From contig JACRMN010000010.1 of assembly GCA_016214955.1 (NCBI GenBank), forward strand, positions 124,001 to 188,000: a stretch of 64,000 bases of DNA. The letters are read 5' to 3'. Below, piece after piece: positions 28,271 through 36,787 of the stretch (positions are counted from its first letter, which is position 1; every line of letters starts with the position of its first letter). The position numbers and the translations under genes are program-made. This stretch comes from Deltaproteobacteria bacterium. GTDB lineage: Bacteria > Myxococcota > Myxococcia > Myxococcales > Anaeromyxobacteraceae. The notes beneath the pieces are model-generated. The model worked only from the letters and a program-made list of their open reading frames with translations. It was not told the DNA's origin and did not search any database.

Positions 28271-29113
28271 GTGACCACTCCGACCCCGACCCGCCGCCTC
28301 GCCGTCCCGCTCCTCCTCCTCGCGCTGCCCGCCGCGGCGCCGGGCGCCGACGCGGCGCCCATCCGGATCACCGGCACCGGCTCCGCCATCGGCCTCCTCG
28401 AGCGGGTCAGCCGCGCCTTCGAGCAGGCCCATCCCGGCAGCAAGGTGCAGCTGCTCCCCAGCGTGGGCAGCGCCGGCGCCATCCGCGCCGTGGCCGCCGG
28501 GGCGCTGGACGTGGGCCTCTCGGGTCGCGAGCTGCAGCCGGACGAGCGGCAGGCACCGGTGCGCCTCCTCGGATTCGCCCGCACCCCGTTCCTCTTCGCC
28601 GCCGCCCCCGGCGTCGCCGTCCGCAGCCTCACGGCCGCCGAGGTGGTTCGCATCTACCGCGGCCAGCAGATCCGCTGGGCCGGAGGCGAGCGCATCCGGC
28701 TGGTGCTGCGCCCTAGGGCCGACGCCGACACCGCCTTCCTGCGGGCCATCTCGCCGGAGATGGCCGCGGCCGTGGACGCGGCCCAGGGGCGGCCCGGCAT
28801 GCTGGTGGCCACCACCAACCAGGAGTGCGACCAGACGGTGGCCACCACGCCCGGAGGCCTCGGCCCCTCCACACTGGCCCAGCTCCTGACCGAGCCCCGC
28901 GGCCTCCAGCCGCTCGCCTGGGAGGGGGTCGAGCCCACCCTCGCCAACCTGGCGGCGGGCCGCTACCCGCTCTCGAAGCCGCTGTACCTGGTCCTGCCGC
29001 GTGCACCCTCGCCCGCGGTCCGCGAGCTGGTGGCCTTCCTGGGTTCGCCCGGAGGGCGCCGCCTCCTCGAGGAGAGCGGCTGCCTGCCGCTCCCCTTGCC
29101 TCCCCTGGACTGA
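28271..29113 (+). CDS. PstS-like periplasmic substrate-binding protein
   Basis: 280 residues with a signal peptide (LAVPLLLLALPAAAPGADA). The mature start IRITGTGSAIGLLERVSRAF and LLPSVGSAGAIRAVAAGALDVGLSGREL resemble the phosphate-binding PstS family, with lobes that bind an oxyanion. No transporter permease or ATPase is adjacent. Instead a histidine kinase begins 3 bases after its stop, so it probably serves as the ligand-binding part of a sensor. GTG start at 28271. The ligand is unknown. Confidence 0.8.
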   Translation: MTTPTPTRRLAVPLLLLALPAAAPGADAAPIRITGTGSAIGLLERVSRAFEQAHPGSKVQLLPSVGSAGAIRAVAAGALDVGLSGRELQPDERQAPVRLLGFARTPFLFAAAPGVAVRSLTAAEVVRIYRGQQIRWAGGERIRLVLRPRADADTAFLRAISPEMAAAVDAAQGRPGMLVATTNQECDQTVATTPGGLGPSTLAQLLTEPRGLQPLAWEGVEPTLANLAAGRYPLSKPLYLVLPRAPSPAVRELVAFLGSPGGRRLLEESGCLPLPLPPLD

Positions 29114-29116
29114 CCC

Positions 29117-30469
29117 TTGGCCCCCGGAACGACCGCCGTCGATCGCCTGCTGGCCGCCCTGGCCGCGGTCCTGGCCGCGGTGGCGGTGCTGGTGCCGTCG
29201 GGCGCCTACTTCCTCTTCGCCCACCGCTACGCCCAGGGCAGCCTGGAGACCGAGGCAGCCACCACGGCCCGCGCCGTCACCCGGGTGGTCTCGGCCAACC
29301 CCACCATGTGGCGCTTCGAGACGGTGCGGCTCCGCGAGCTCCTGGCGCTGCGGCCGCCGGGCAACCCGGTCGAGACCCGGCGCCTGGTGGACCTCGAGGG
29401 CGCGCTGGTGGCGGAGTCGGCCGAGCCCCTCGACGGCCCCGTCATCCGCACCAGCCAGCCGGTGCTCGACTCGGGCGTGGTGGTGGCCCGCGTCCAGATC
29501 TCCCGATCGCTCCGGCCGGCGATGCTGCGCGCCGCCCTGCTCGCGCTCCTGCTCCTGCCGGTGGCCGGCGCCGCCTACCTGCTCCTGCGCGTCCTGCCGG
29601 CGCGCGCCATCCGGCGGGCCGAGGAGGCGCGCCTCCGCTTCGAGGAGCAGGCGCGCCACGCCCAGCGGCTCGAGGCCATCGGGCGGCTGGCCGGCGGCGT
29701 GGCCCACGACTTCAACAACCTCCTGGCCGCCATCCTCGCCTTCGCCCGCGGGCTCCAGGACGACCTGCCGGCCGGCTCGCCGTCGCGCGAGTACGCCGAC
29801 GAGATCGTGGCCGCCGCCCGCCGCGGCGCCCAGGTGACGCGGAGCCTGCTGGCCTTCAGCCGGCGGCAGGACCTGGAGCTGCACCGGCTCGACGTCAACG
29901 ACCTGGTGCGCCGCGCCGAGGCGCTCCTGCGCACCACCGTGGGGCCCAAGGTGGAGCTGGGGATCAAGCTGGGGGTCGAGCCGCTGCCGGTGCTGGGCGA
30001 TGGGGTGCAGCTCGAGCTGGTGCTGCTCAACCTCGCCAGCAACGCCCGCGACGCCCTGGCCCCGGGCGGCCGCGTCGAGGTGTCCACCCGGCGCCTGGAC
30101 GTGGAGCAGGGCGGCGCCCCGCGCGTGCGGCTGCGCCCCGGCGCCTACGCCGCGCTCTCGGTGGCCGACACCGGGACCGGCATGGACGCCGAGACCCAGC
30201 AGCGCGTCTTCGACCCCTTCTTCACCACCAAGGAGGTCGGCAAGGGAACCGGCCTCGGCCTCTCCATGGCCCACGGCGTGCTGCGCCAGCACGGCGGCTC
30301 CATCCAGGTGGAGAGCACGCCCGGGCAGGGCTCGCGCTTCACCCTCTACCTGCCGCTCGCCACCGGCGGCCCGGTGCAGCCCAGCCTCTTCGAGGAGGAG
30401 ACGCTGACCGGCGAGACCCCTGCCGCCGGGACGCCGCTGGCGCAGGCGCCGCGGAAGCAGCCGCACTGA
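29117..30469 (+). CDS. Sensor histidine kinase paired with the binding protein
   Basis: 450 residues from TTG 29117. A membrane segment at about 10-35, a periplasmic part of about 100 residues and a second membrane segment (MLRAALLALLLLPVAGAAYLL) lead into a coiled coil. The kinase core has the His in AIGRLAGGVAHDFNNLLAA, NLASNARDAL (N box), VADTGTGMDAETQQRVFDPF (G1/F) and GKGTGLGLSMAHGV (G2). The AHDFNNLL type is common in hybrid kinases, but no receiver domain is present here. Only 3 bases separate it from the binding protein gene. No response regulator is adjacent. Confidence 0.87.
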   Translation: MAPGTTAVDRLLAALAAVLAAVAVLVPSGAYFLFAHRYAQGSLETEAATTARAVTRVVSANPTMWRFETVRLRELLALRPPGNPVETRRLVDLEGALVAESAEPLDGPVIRTSQPVLDSGVVVARVQISRSLRPAMLRAALLALLLLPVAGAAYLLLRVLPARAIRRAEEARLRFEEQARHAQRLEAIGRLAGGVAHDFNNLLAAILAFARGLQDDLPAGSPSREYADEIVAAARRGAQVTRSLLAFSRRQDLELHRLDVNDLVRRAEALLRTTVGPKVELGIKLGVEPLPVLGDGVQLELVLLNLASNARDALAPGGRVEVSTRRLDVEQGGAPRVRLRPGAYAALSVADTGTGMDAETQQRVFDPFFTTKEVGKGTGLGLSMAHGVLRQHGGSIQVESTPGQGSRFTLYLPLATGGPVQPSLFEEETLTGETPAAGTPLAQAPRKQPH

Positions 30470-30555
30470 CGGCCGCACCCTCTCCTCGCCGCATCTGCCA
30501 CCGGATGTCGGGTCCCGGAGGTAGTATCCGCGGCCCCCGTTGAGGGCCCACCCCC

Positions 30556-32076
30556 GTGACCGCACCCCGGCTCGAGCTCTCGCACGTCACGAAGCGCTTC
30601 GGCGACGTCGTGGCCTGCGACGACGTGGCCCTCTCCGTCCAGCCCGGAGAGATCCACGCCGTCCTGGGCGAGAACGGGGCCGGCAAGTCCACCCTGATGA
30701 AGGTCATCTACGGCGCGCTCCGGCCCGACGCCGGCGAGATGCGCTGGAACGGCGAGCCGGTGGCCCTGCAGAGCCCGCACCAGGCCCGCGAGCTGGGCAT
30801 CGCCATGGTGTTCCAGCACTTCTCCCTCTTCGACACCCTCACCGTGGCCGAGAACGTCTGGCTGGGCCAGGCGCCGGGCAGGCCGCTCCAGGCGGTGCGC
30901 GAGGGCATCCGGCGCACGGGCGAGACCTACGGGCTGGAGCTCGATCCGGAGCGGCCGGTGCACGTGCTCTCGGTGGGCGAGCGGCAGCGGGTGGAGATCG
31001 TCCGGGCGCTGCTCGGCGAGCCGCGCCTCCTCATCCTCGACGAGCCCACCTCGGTGCTGACCCCGCAGGCGGTGGAGAGGCTGTTCACCACGCTGCGCAA
31101 GCTCGCCGCCACCGGCTGCTCCATCCTCTACATCAGCCACAAGCTCGACGAGATCCGGGCCCTGTGCCACCGCTGCACCGTCCTGCGGGCCGGACGCGTC
31201 ACCGGCACCTGCGACCCCACGCGGGAGACCAACGCCAGCCTCTCGCGGCTCATGATCGGCCGCGAGCCGCCGCGTCTCACCCAGCGCGCGCCCAGGCCGG
31301 GCGAGGTGGCGCTCCGGGTCCACGACCTGCACCTCCCCAGGCCCGACCGCTTCGGCACCAGCCTGGCGGGCATCGACCTCACCGTCCGCACCGGCGAGGT
31401 GGTGGGCATCGCCGGCGTCTCCGGCAACGGGCAGCAGGAGCTGCTGGCGGCCCTCTCCGGCGAGGACCCGCGGGCCGACGCCGGCGCGGTGCAGCTCCTC
31501 GGCGCCCCCATCGGCCGCAAGGGGGCCTCTGCGCGGCGCAAGCTCGGGCTCCACTTCGTGCCCGAGGAGCGGCTGGGGCGCGGGGCGGTGCCCACGCTGA
31601 CGCTGGCCGCCAACCTGCTCCTCACCCGCCACGAGGCGCTGCGCAGGCTGGGCTTCATCGACCGCCGCGCGCTGCGCTCCCAGGCCGAGGGGATCATCGG
31701 CCGCTTCCGGGTGGCCACCTCGGGGCCGGCGGCGGTGGCCCGCAGCCTCTCCGGCGGCAACCTGCAGAAGTACATCGTCGGGCGGGAGATCGACGCCGTG
31801 CCGCGGGTGCTCATCGTCGCCCAGCCGACCTGGGGCGTGGACGTGGGGGCCTCGGCCCAGATCCGCGCCGAGCTGCTGGCGCTGGCCGACGCCGGCTGCG
31901 CCGTGCTGGTGGTCTCCGAGGACCTCGACGAGCTCTTCGAGATCTCCGACCGCATGTACGTCATCGCCCGCGGCCGCCTCTCCCCGTCGATAGACACGCA
32001 CCAGGCGACGGTGGAGCAGATCGGCGAGTGGATGAGCGGCCTGTGGCCGGCGCCGGCCGCCGAGGTGATCCCGTGA
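30556..32076 (+). CDS. Nucleoside (BMP-type) ABC transporter ATPase, duplicated
   Basis: 506 residues with two ABC domains in tandem, as in RbsA and YufO/NupO. First half: Walker A GENGAGKSTLMK, signature LSVGERQRVEIVRAL and Walker B LLILDEPTS. Second half: degenerate Walker A VSGNGQQELL, signature LSGGNLQKYIVGREI and RVLIVAQPTWGVDVGA. The LSVGE variant is typical of the BMP/nucleoside branch. It powers the two permeases that follow. GTG start; its TGA overlaps the next GTG. Confidence 0.9.
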   Translation: MTAPRLELSHVTKRFGDVVACDDVALSVQPGEIHAVLGENGAGKSTLMKVIYGALRPDAGEMRWNGEPVALQSPHQARELGIAMVFQHFSLFDTLTVAENVWLGQAPGRPLQAVREGIRRTGETYGLELDPERPVHVLSVGERQRVEIVRALLGEPRLLILDEPTSVLTPQAVERLFTTLRKLAATGCSILYISHKLDEIRALCHRCTVLRAGRVTGTCDPTRETNASLSRLMIGREPPRLTQRAPRPGEVALRVHDLHLPRPDRFGTSLAGIDLTVRTGEVVGIAGVSGNGQQELLAALSGEDPRADAGAVQLLGAPIGRKGASARRKLGLHFVPEERLGRGAVPTLTLAANLLLTRHEALRRLGFIDRRALRSQAEGIIGRFRVATSGPAAVARSLSGGNLQKYIVGREIDAVPRVLIVAQPTWGVDVGASAQIRAELLALADAGCAVLVVSEDLDELFEISDRMYVIARGRLSPSIDTHQATVEQIGEWMSGLWPAPAAEVIP

Positions 32077-33152
32077 TCCGCCTCGAGGTGCGCTCCACCC
32101 CCTCGCGCCTGGCGAGCGCCCTCTCGCCGCTGGCGGCGCTCCTCTTCACGGTGGCGGTGGCCGGCCTCATCTTCTGGGCGCTGGGCAAGGACCCGGTGCG
32201 CGGCCTGAAGGTCTTCCTCTGGGAGCCGCTCCACGGCACCCGGGGCCTCACCGAGCTGGGGCTCAAGGCCACGCCGCTCACCCTCTGCGCCCTCGGCCTC
32301 ACCGTCTGCTTCCGCTCCAACGTCTGGAACATCGGCGCCGAGGGGCAGTACCTCATGGGCGCCATCGGCGGCGGCGGCCTGGCCCTCTGGTTCACCAACG
32401 CCGGCCTCGACGTGGGCCGCTGGGGCTTCTTCCCGCTGCTGCTGCTGGCCGGCGCCCTTGCCGGCGCCGCCTGGGCGGCGGTGGTGGCGCTCCTCCGGGA
32501 TCGCTTCAACGCCAGCGAGATCCTGGTGAGCCTGATGCTGGTCTACGTGGCCAACCTCTTCCTCACCTGGCTGGTCTTCGGCCCCTGGAAGGACCCCAAG
32601 GGCTTCAACTTCCCCCAGACCACCAGCTTCGCCGCCTTCACCGAGGTGCCGCGCCTGGTTCCCGGGATGCGGCTCCACCTGGGCTACCCGGTGGCGCTGC
32701 TCCTGGCGGTGGCCGTCTGGGTCTTCATGTTCCGGACCCACCGGGGCCTGCAGCTCCAGGTGGGCGGCCCGGCGCCGCTGGCGGCCCGCTACGCCGGCTT
32801 CTCGGCGCGGGCGGCGCTGTGGATGGTGCTGCTCGGCTCCGGCGCGCTGGCCGGCGTGGCCGGGGCCTTCGAGGCGGCCGGCCCCATGGGCCAGCTCACC
32901 CCCCACGTCTCCATGGGCTACGGGTTCACCGCCATCATCGTGGCCTTCGTGGGCCGCCTCCACCCGCTGGGCGCTGTGCTCTCCAGCCTGCTGCTGGCCG
33001 TCTTCGTCATCGGCGGTGAGCTGGCCCAGTCGCGCATCGGCCTGCCGGCGGCGCTGTCGGGCATCTTCCAGGGCGTGCTGCTCTTCTCGCTGCTGGCCTG
33101 CGACACCCTCATCAACCACCGCGTCCGCTGGGGCGGGAGCCGGGGCCGGTGA
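32073..33152 (+). CDS. Nucleoside ABC transporter permease 1
   Basis: 359 residues, about eight to ten membrane helices of the BPD_transp_2 family. It shows CFRSNVWNIGAEGQYLMGAIGGG, where the EGQ motif is typical of YufP-type permeases, and YGFTAIIVAFVGRLHP. GTG at 32073 overlaps the ATPase stop by 4 bases (GTGA). The frame stays open far upstream but that is shadow of the ATPase gene. Confidence 0.9.
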   Translation: MIRLEVRSTPSRLASALSPLAALLFTVAVAGLIFWALGKDPVRGLKVFLWEPLHGTRGLTELGLKATPLTLCALGLTVCFRSNVWNIGAEGQYLMGAIGGGGLALWFTNAGLDVGRWGFFPLLLLAGALAGAAWAAVVALLRDRFNASEILVSLMLVYVANLFLTWLVFGPWKDPKGFNFPQTTSFAAFTEVPRLVPGMRLHLGYPVALLLAVAVWVFMFRTHRGLQLQVGGPAPLAARYAGFSARAALWMVLLGSGALAGVAGAFEAAGPMGQLTPHVSMGYGFTAIIVAFVGRLHPLGAVLSSLLLAVFVIGGELAQSRIGLPAALSGIFQGVLLFSLLACDTLINHRVRWGGSRGR

Positions 33153-34069
33153 ACGACCTGGCCCTGCTCCTCGCCGCCACCCTCTCGGCGGGCACCCCGC
33201 TGGCCCTCGCCGGCCTGGGGCTGTGCATCAACGAGCGGGCCGGGGTGGTCAACCTGGGCGCCGAGGGCATGATGCTGGTGTCGGCGGTCACCGGCTTCGC
33301 GGTCGCCTTCCACACCGGCAGCGACCTCCTCGGCTTCGCCGCCGGGGCAGCGGCCGGCGCCCTGGTGGCGGCGGGCTTCGGGTTCCTGGTCATCTGGCTC
33401 AACACCAACCAGTACGCCACCGGCCTGGCGGTGAGCCTCTTCGGCGGCGGCATCTCGGCCTTCGCCGGCATCGACTACGTGGGCCGCCAGCTCACCGAGC
33501 GGCTGGAGCACGCCGTGCCCGGCCTCTCCCGCATCCCCTTCCTGGGCCCGGCGCTCTTCCGCCAGCACGCCCTGGCCTACGGCGCCATGGCGGCGGCCCT
33601 GGCCATCGCCGCCTTCTTCTACCGGACCCGCGCCGGGCTGGTGCTGCGGGCGGTGGGCGAGTCGCCCGACGCCGCCCACGCCCTCGGCTACCCGGTGCGG
33701 CGCATCCGGCTGGCGGCGGTGGCGCTGGGCGGCGCGCTCTGCGGCCTCTCCGGAGCCTACCTCTCGGTGATCTACACGCCGCTCTGGGTGGAGGGCATGG
33801 TGGCCGGCCGGGGCTGGATCGCGCTGGCGCTCACCACCTTCGCCTCCTGGCGGCCGGGCCGGGTGCTCCTCGGCGCCTACCTCTTCGGCGGCGTCACCAT
33901 GCTGCAGTTCCGCCTCCAGGCCCAGGGGGTGCAGCTCCCCAGCGAGTTCCTGGGGATGCTGCCCTACCTCTCCACCGTGGTGGTGCTGGTGCTCATCTCC
34001 CGCAACCCGCTCCGCATCCGCCTCGACATGCCCGCCTCACTGGGCAAGCCCTTCTTCCCAGGAACGTGA
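33149..34069 (+). CDS. Nucleoside ABC transporter permease 2
   Basis: 306 residues, multi-helix permease of the YufQ type. It has GTPLALAGLGLCINERAGVV, LGAEGMMLVSAVTGF and GRGWIALALTTFASWRPG, the coupling-loop region. GTG at 33149 overlaps the permease 1 stop by 4 bases. It forms the second half of the membrane channel. Confidence 0.9.
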   Translation: MNDLALLLAATLSAGTPLALAGLGLCINERAGVVNLGAEGMMLVSAVTGFAVAFHTGSDLLGFAAGAAAGALVAAGFGFLVIWLNTNQYATGLAVSLFGGGISAFAGIDYVGRQLTERLEHAVPGLSRIPFLGPALFRQHALAYGAMAAALAIAAFFYRTRAGLVLRAVGESPDAAHALGYPVRRIRLAAVALGGALCGLSGAYLSVIYTPLWVEGMVAGRGWIALALTTFASWRPGRVLLGAYLFGGVTMLQFRLQAQGVQLPSEFLGMLPYLSTVVVLVLISRNPLRIRLDMPASLGKPFFPGT

Positions 34070-34125
34070 CCGCGGGTGCTGGCCCGCGGCCGCCGCAGCC
34101 TCCCCCAGCCACAAGGAACGACACC

Positions 34126-35256
34126 ATGAAGATCCGCTCGCTGCTCTCCACGATCCTCGCGGCCGTGGCCGCGCTGGGCCTCGCCGCCTGCTCCGAGGAG
34201 AAGAAGCCGGCTGCCGCGCCGGCGGCGGCCCCCGCCCCGGCCAAGCCCGAGCCGCTCAAGATCGGCTTCGTCTACGTGGGCCCGGTGGGCGACGCCGGCT
34301 GGACCTTCGCCCACGACCTGGGTCGCAAGGCCATCGAGGCCAGGTTCGGCGACAGGATCAAGACCACCTACGTGGAGAAGGTGCCCGAGGGGCCCGACGC
34401 CGAGCGCGTCATCCGCGATCTCGTGGCCCAGGGCAACAAGCTGGTCTTCGCCACCTCCTTCGGCTTCGGCGACTCGATGGCCAAGGTGGCCAAGGACCAC
34501 CCCGACGTGTTCTTCGAGCACGCCACCGGATTCAAGACCGCCCCCAACCTGCGGGTCTACGAGGGGCGCTTCTACGAGGACGCCTACCTCGCGGGCGTGA
34601 TGGCGGGCCTGATGACCAAGACCAACACCCTGGGCTTCGTGGCCTCCTTCCCCATCCCCGAGGTGCTCCGCAACATCAACGCGTACACCCTCGGCGCCCA
34701 GAGCGTGAACCCCAAGGTGAAGACCAAGGTGGTCTGGGTCAGCGCCTGGTTCGACCCGCCCAAGGAGACCGAGGCCGCCATGTCGCTCATCGACCAGGGC
34801 GCCGACGTGCTGCTCCAGAACACCGACTCCACCGCCGTGCTCCAGGCCGCCGAGAAGCGCGGCAAGTACGCCTTCGGCTGGGACAGCGACATGAGCGCCG
34901 TGGCCCCCAAGGCTCACCTCGGCTCCTGCGTGCTGAACTGGGGCGTGTACTACGAGAAGGCGGTCGGCGAGGTGCTGGCCAAGACCTGGAAGACCGAGGA
35001 GACGAAGTGGGGCATCAAGGAGGGCGTCAACGACTTCGTGAAGATCCCCGAGTTCGTGCCGGCCGAGGTGAAGAAGAAGGTGGAGGAGGCCAAGGCCTTC
35101 CTGGTCGCCAACCCCGGCGCCGTCTTCCGCGGCCCCATCACCGACAACACCGGCAAGGTGGTGCTGCAGAAGGACCAGGTGGCCGACGACAAGTGGAAGG
35201 GCGAGGTCAACTTCTACGTGAAGGGCGTCGAGGGCAAGGTGCCCTCGGGCAAGTAG
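34126..35256 (+). CDS. BMP-family nucleoside-binding lipoprotein
   Basis: 376 residues. Lipoprotein signal (VAALGLAACSEE) and an Ala/Pro linker, then the binding fold: KIGFVYVGPVGDAGWTFAHD, FATSFGFGDSMAKVAKDHPD, YEGRFYEDAYLAGVMAG, ADVLLQNTDSTAVLQAAE and FGWDSDMS. BMP-family proteins (Med/PnrA) bind purine and other nucleosides. The permease and ATPase genes upstream and the Gpt gene downstream support nucleoside uptake. The ribosome site is AAGGAA, 6 bases before ATG. Confidence 0.92.
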   Translation: MKIRSLLSTILAAVAALGLAACSEEKKPAAAPAAAPAPAKPEPLKIGFVYVGPVGDAGWTFAHDLGRKAIEARFGDRIKTTYVEKVPEGPDAERVIRDLVAQGNKLVFATSFGFGDSMAKVAKDHPDVFFEHATGFKTAPNLRVYEGRFYEDAYLAGVMAGLMTKTNTLGFVASFPIPEVLRNINAYTLGAQSVNPKVKTKVVWVSAWFDPPKETEAAMSLIDQGADVLLQNTDSTAVLQAAEKRGKYAFGWDSDMSAVAPKAHLGSCVLNWGVYYEKAVGEVLAKTWKTEETKWGIKEGVNDFVKIPEFVPAEVKKKVEEAKAFLVANPGAVFRGPITDNTGKVVLQKDQVADDKWKGEVNFYVKGVEGKVPSGK

Positions 35257-35321
35257 CCACCGCCCGCCGGCGGGGAGGCGCGGCTCCGGCCGCCCTCCCC
35301 GTCCCCCGCGAGGAGCCCGCC

Positions 35322-35840
35322 ATGTCCGAGGAAGCCACCCCCGGCGATTCGCCCTACAAGGACGAGATCGTCATCTCCTGGCCCGAGCTGCACCGGGACG
35401 CCCGCTACCTCTCCCGCGTCCTCCACGACCTGGGGGAGTGGAAGGGCATCATCGCCATCACCCGCGGCGGCCTGGTGCCGGCGGCGCTCATCGCCCGCGA
35501 GCTGGAGATCCGGCTCATCGACACCGTCTGCCTCGTCAGCTACGGGGCGGAGGAGGGCGGAGGCGCCGAGCAGCAGCGCGGCACGGTCCGCTGGCTCAAG
35601 TCGGTCGAGGGCGACGGCGAGGGCTGGCTCCTCGTCGACGACCTGGTGGACACCGGGGCCACCGCCCGCGCCGTGCGCGAGCGGCTGCCCAGGGCCCACT
35701 TCGCCACGCTCTACGCCAAGCCCCAGGGGCGCCCGCTGGTGGACACCTTCGTGAAGGAGTTCCGACAGGAGAAGTGGATCTACTTCCCCTGGGACATCGA
35801 CTACCGCTTCGTCTCGCCCATCAAGCGACAGGGGAAGTAG
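35322..35840 (+). CDS. gpt: Xanthine-guanine phosphoribosyltransferase
   Basis: 172 residues. PRPP-binding motif WLLVDDLVDTGATARAV, base-binding region ITRGGLVPAALIAREL and C-terminal EKWIYFPWDID, as in E. coli Gpt. It converts guanine, xanthine and perhaps hypoxanthine plus PRPP to nucleotides in the cytoplasm. The gene follows the nucleoside transporter by 65 bases, with AGGAG before ATG at 35322. Confidence 0.9.
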   Translation: MSEEATPGDSPYKDEIVISWPELHRDARYLSRVLHDLGEWKGIIAITRGGLVPAALIARELEIRLIDTVCLVSYGAEEGGGAEQQRGTVRWLKSVEGDGEGWLLVDDLVDTGATARAVRERLPRAHFATLYAKPQGRPLVDTFVKEFRQEKWIYFPWDIDYRFVSPIKRQGK

Positions 35841-35920
35841 CCCCCCGCGCTGTCAGACCGCTGCCGTAGCTTCCGCGCCCGTCGCCACGCACGCACCACC
35901 AACGGAGGGTTCACCACACC

Positions 35921-36709
35921 ATGGCCCGCTCGAACCTCACGGCCCGCCTGAAGACGCTCGTCGCCGTCCTGACCCTGGCGCTGTTCCTCGCCCCGTCCGC
36001 CGCCCGGGCCGAGTTCGGCACCACGAACTTCCAGCTGCTGCAGGGCTGGAGCTTCAAGAAGGACGCCAACGACCCCAACAGCACCAGCGACGAGAAGCTG
36101 ACCACCGTCACCGTCAACCACTTCCACACCTGGGCCTACGGCGACAACTTCTTCTTCGCCGACTTCGCCCGCGGCAAGTTCGGCGCCTCCACCGAGGTGG
36201 GCTCCGGCGTCTACGCCGAGTGGCACCCGCGCCTGTTCCTCAACAGGGTCTTCGGCCTGGGCTCGGGCTCGATCATCCGCAACTGGGGCCTGGCGGGCGA
36301 GGTCAACCAGAGCGGCGGCTTCTACGCCTACCTGGGCGGCGCCGGCCTCGACCTCGCCATCCCCGGCTTCCAGGTGGCGGGCCTGAACCTCTTCTACCGC
36401 TACGACAACTTCGCCCTGCACACCTGGCAGGTGAGCCCGTACTGGGACATCCCCTTCTCCCTCGGCCCGGTGAAGCTGGTGTTCAACGGCTTCGCCGACT
36501 TCACCACCAACCGCAACGGCGACCTGGACATCATGACCCAGCCCGAGCTGCTCATCGACGTCGGCGCCTTCGCCGGCGCCCCGGGCAAGCTCCACGCCGG
36601 CGTCGAGCTCTACCTGCACAGGTTCACCGACTTCCTGGGCAAGGGTCAGACGGTGGTGGCGCCGCAGCTGATGGTGCAGTGGACGCCGTTCACCCAGTTC
36701 GTTCCGTAG
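35921..36709 (+). CDS. Tsx/DUF5020-like outer-membrane channel
   Basis: 262 residues with a signal peptide (LVAVLTLALFLAPSAARA). The mature start FGTTNFQLLQGWSFKKD is typical of DUF5020/Tsx-like barrels, followed by alternating beta strands and a C-terminal aromatic strand ending QWTPFTQFVP. Tsx is the nucleoside-specific porin of enteric bacteria. Placement between gpt and a uracil permease supports a nucleoside or nucleobase channel. GGAGGG upstream of ATG. Confidence 0.8.
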   Translation: MARSNLTARLKTLVAVLTLALFLAPSAARAEFGTTNFQLLQGWSFKKDANDPNSTSDEKLTTVTVNHFHTWAYGDNFFFADFARGKFGASTEVGSGVYAEWHPRLFLNRVFGLGSGSIIRNWGLAGEVNQSGGFYAYLGGAGLDLAIPGFQVAGLNLFYRYDNFALHTWQVSPYWDIPFSLGPVKLVFNGFADFTTNRNGDLDIMTQPELLIDVGAFAGAPGKLHAGVELYLHRFTDFLGKGQTVVAPQLMVQWTPFTQFVP

Positions 36710-36787
36710 CGAGGCCGCCACACCAGGACCTCCGGGGCGGCCATCGGTGAGTCCGGTGGTCGCCCTTCTGGCACCGGGGAGCACGCC

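Noticed and set aside
30470-30555. Purine riboswitch before the nucleoside transporter
   Set aside because: The 86-base gap is too short and shows no conserved three-way junction loops.
30540-33152. ATPase-permease fusion
   Set aside because: The open frame upstream of the permease is a shadow of the ATPase gene in another frame; the 4-bp GTGA overlap marks two separate genes.
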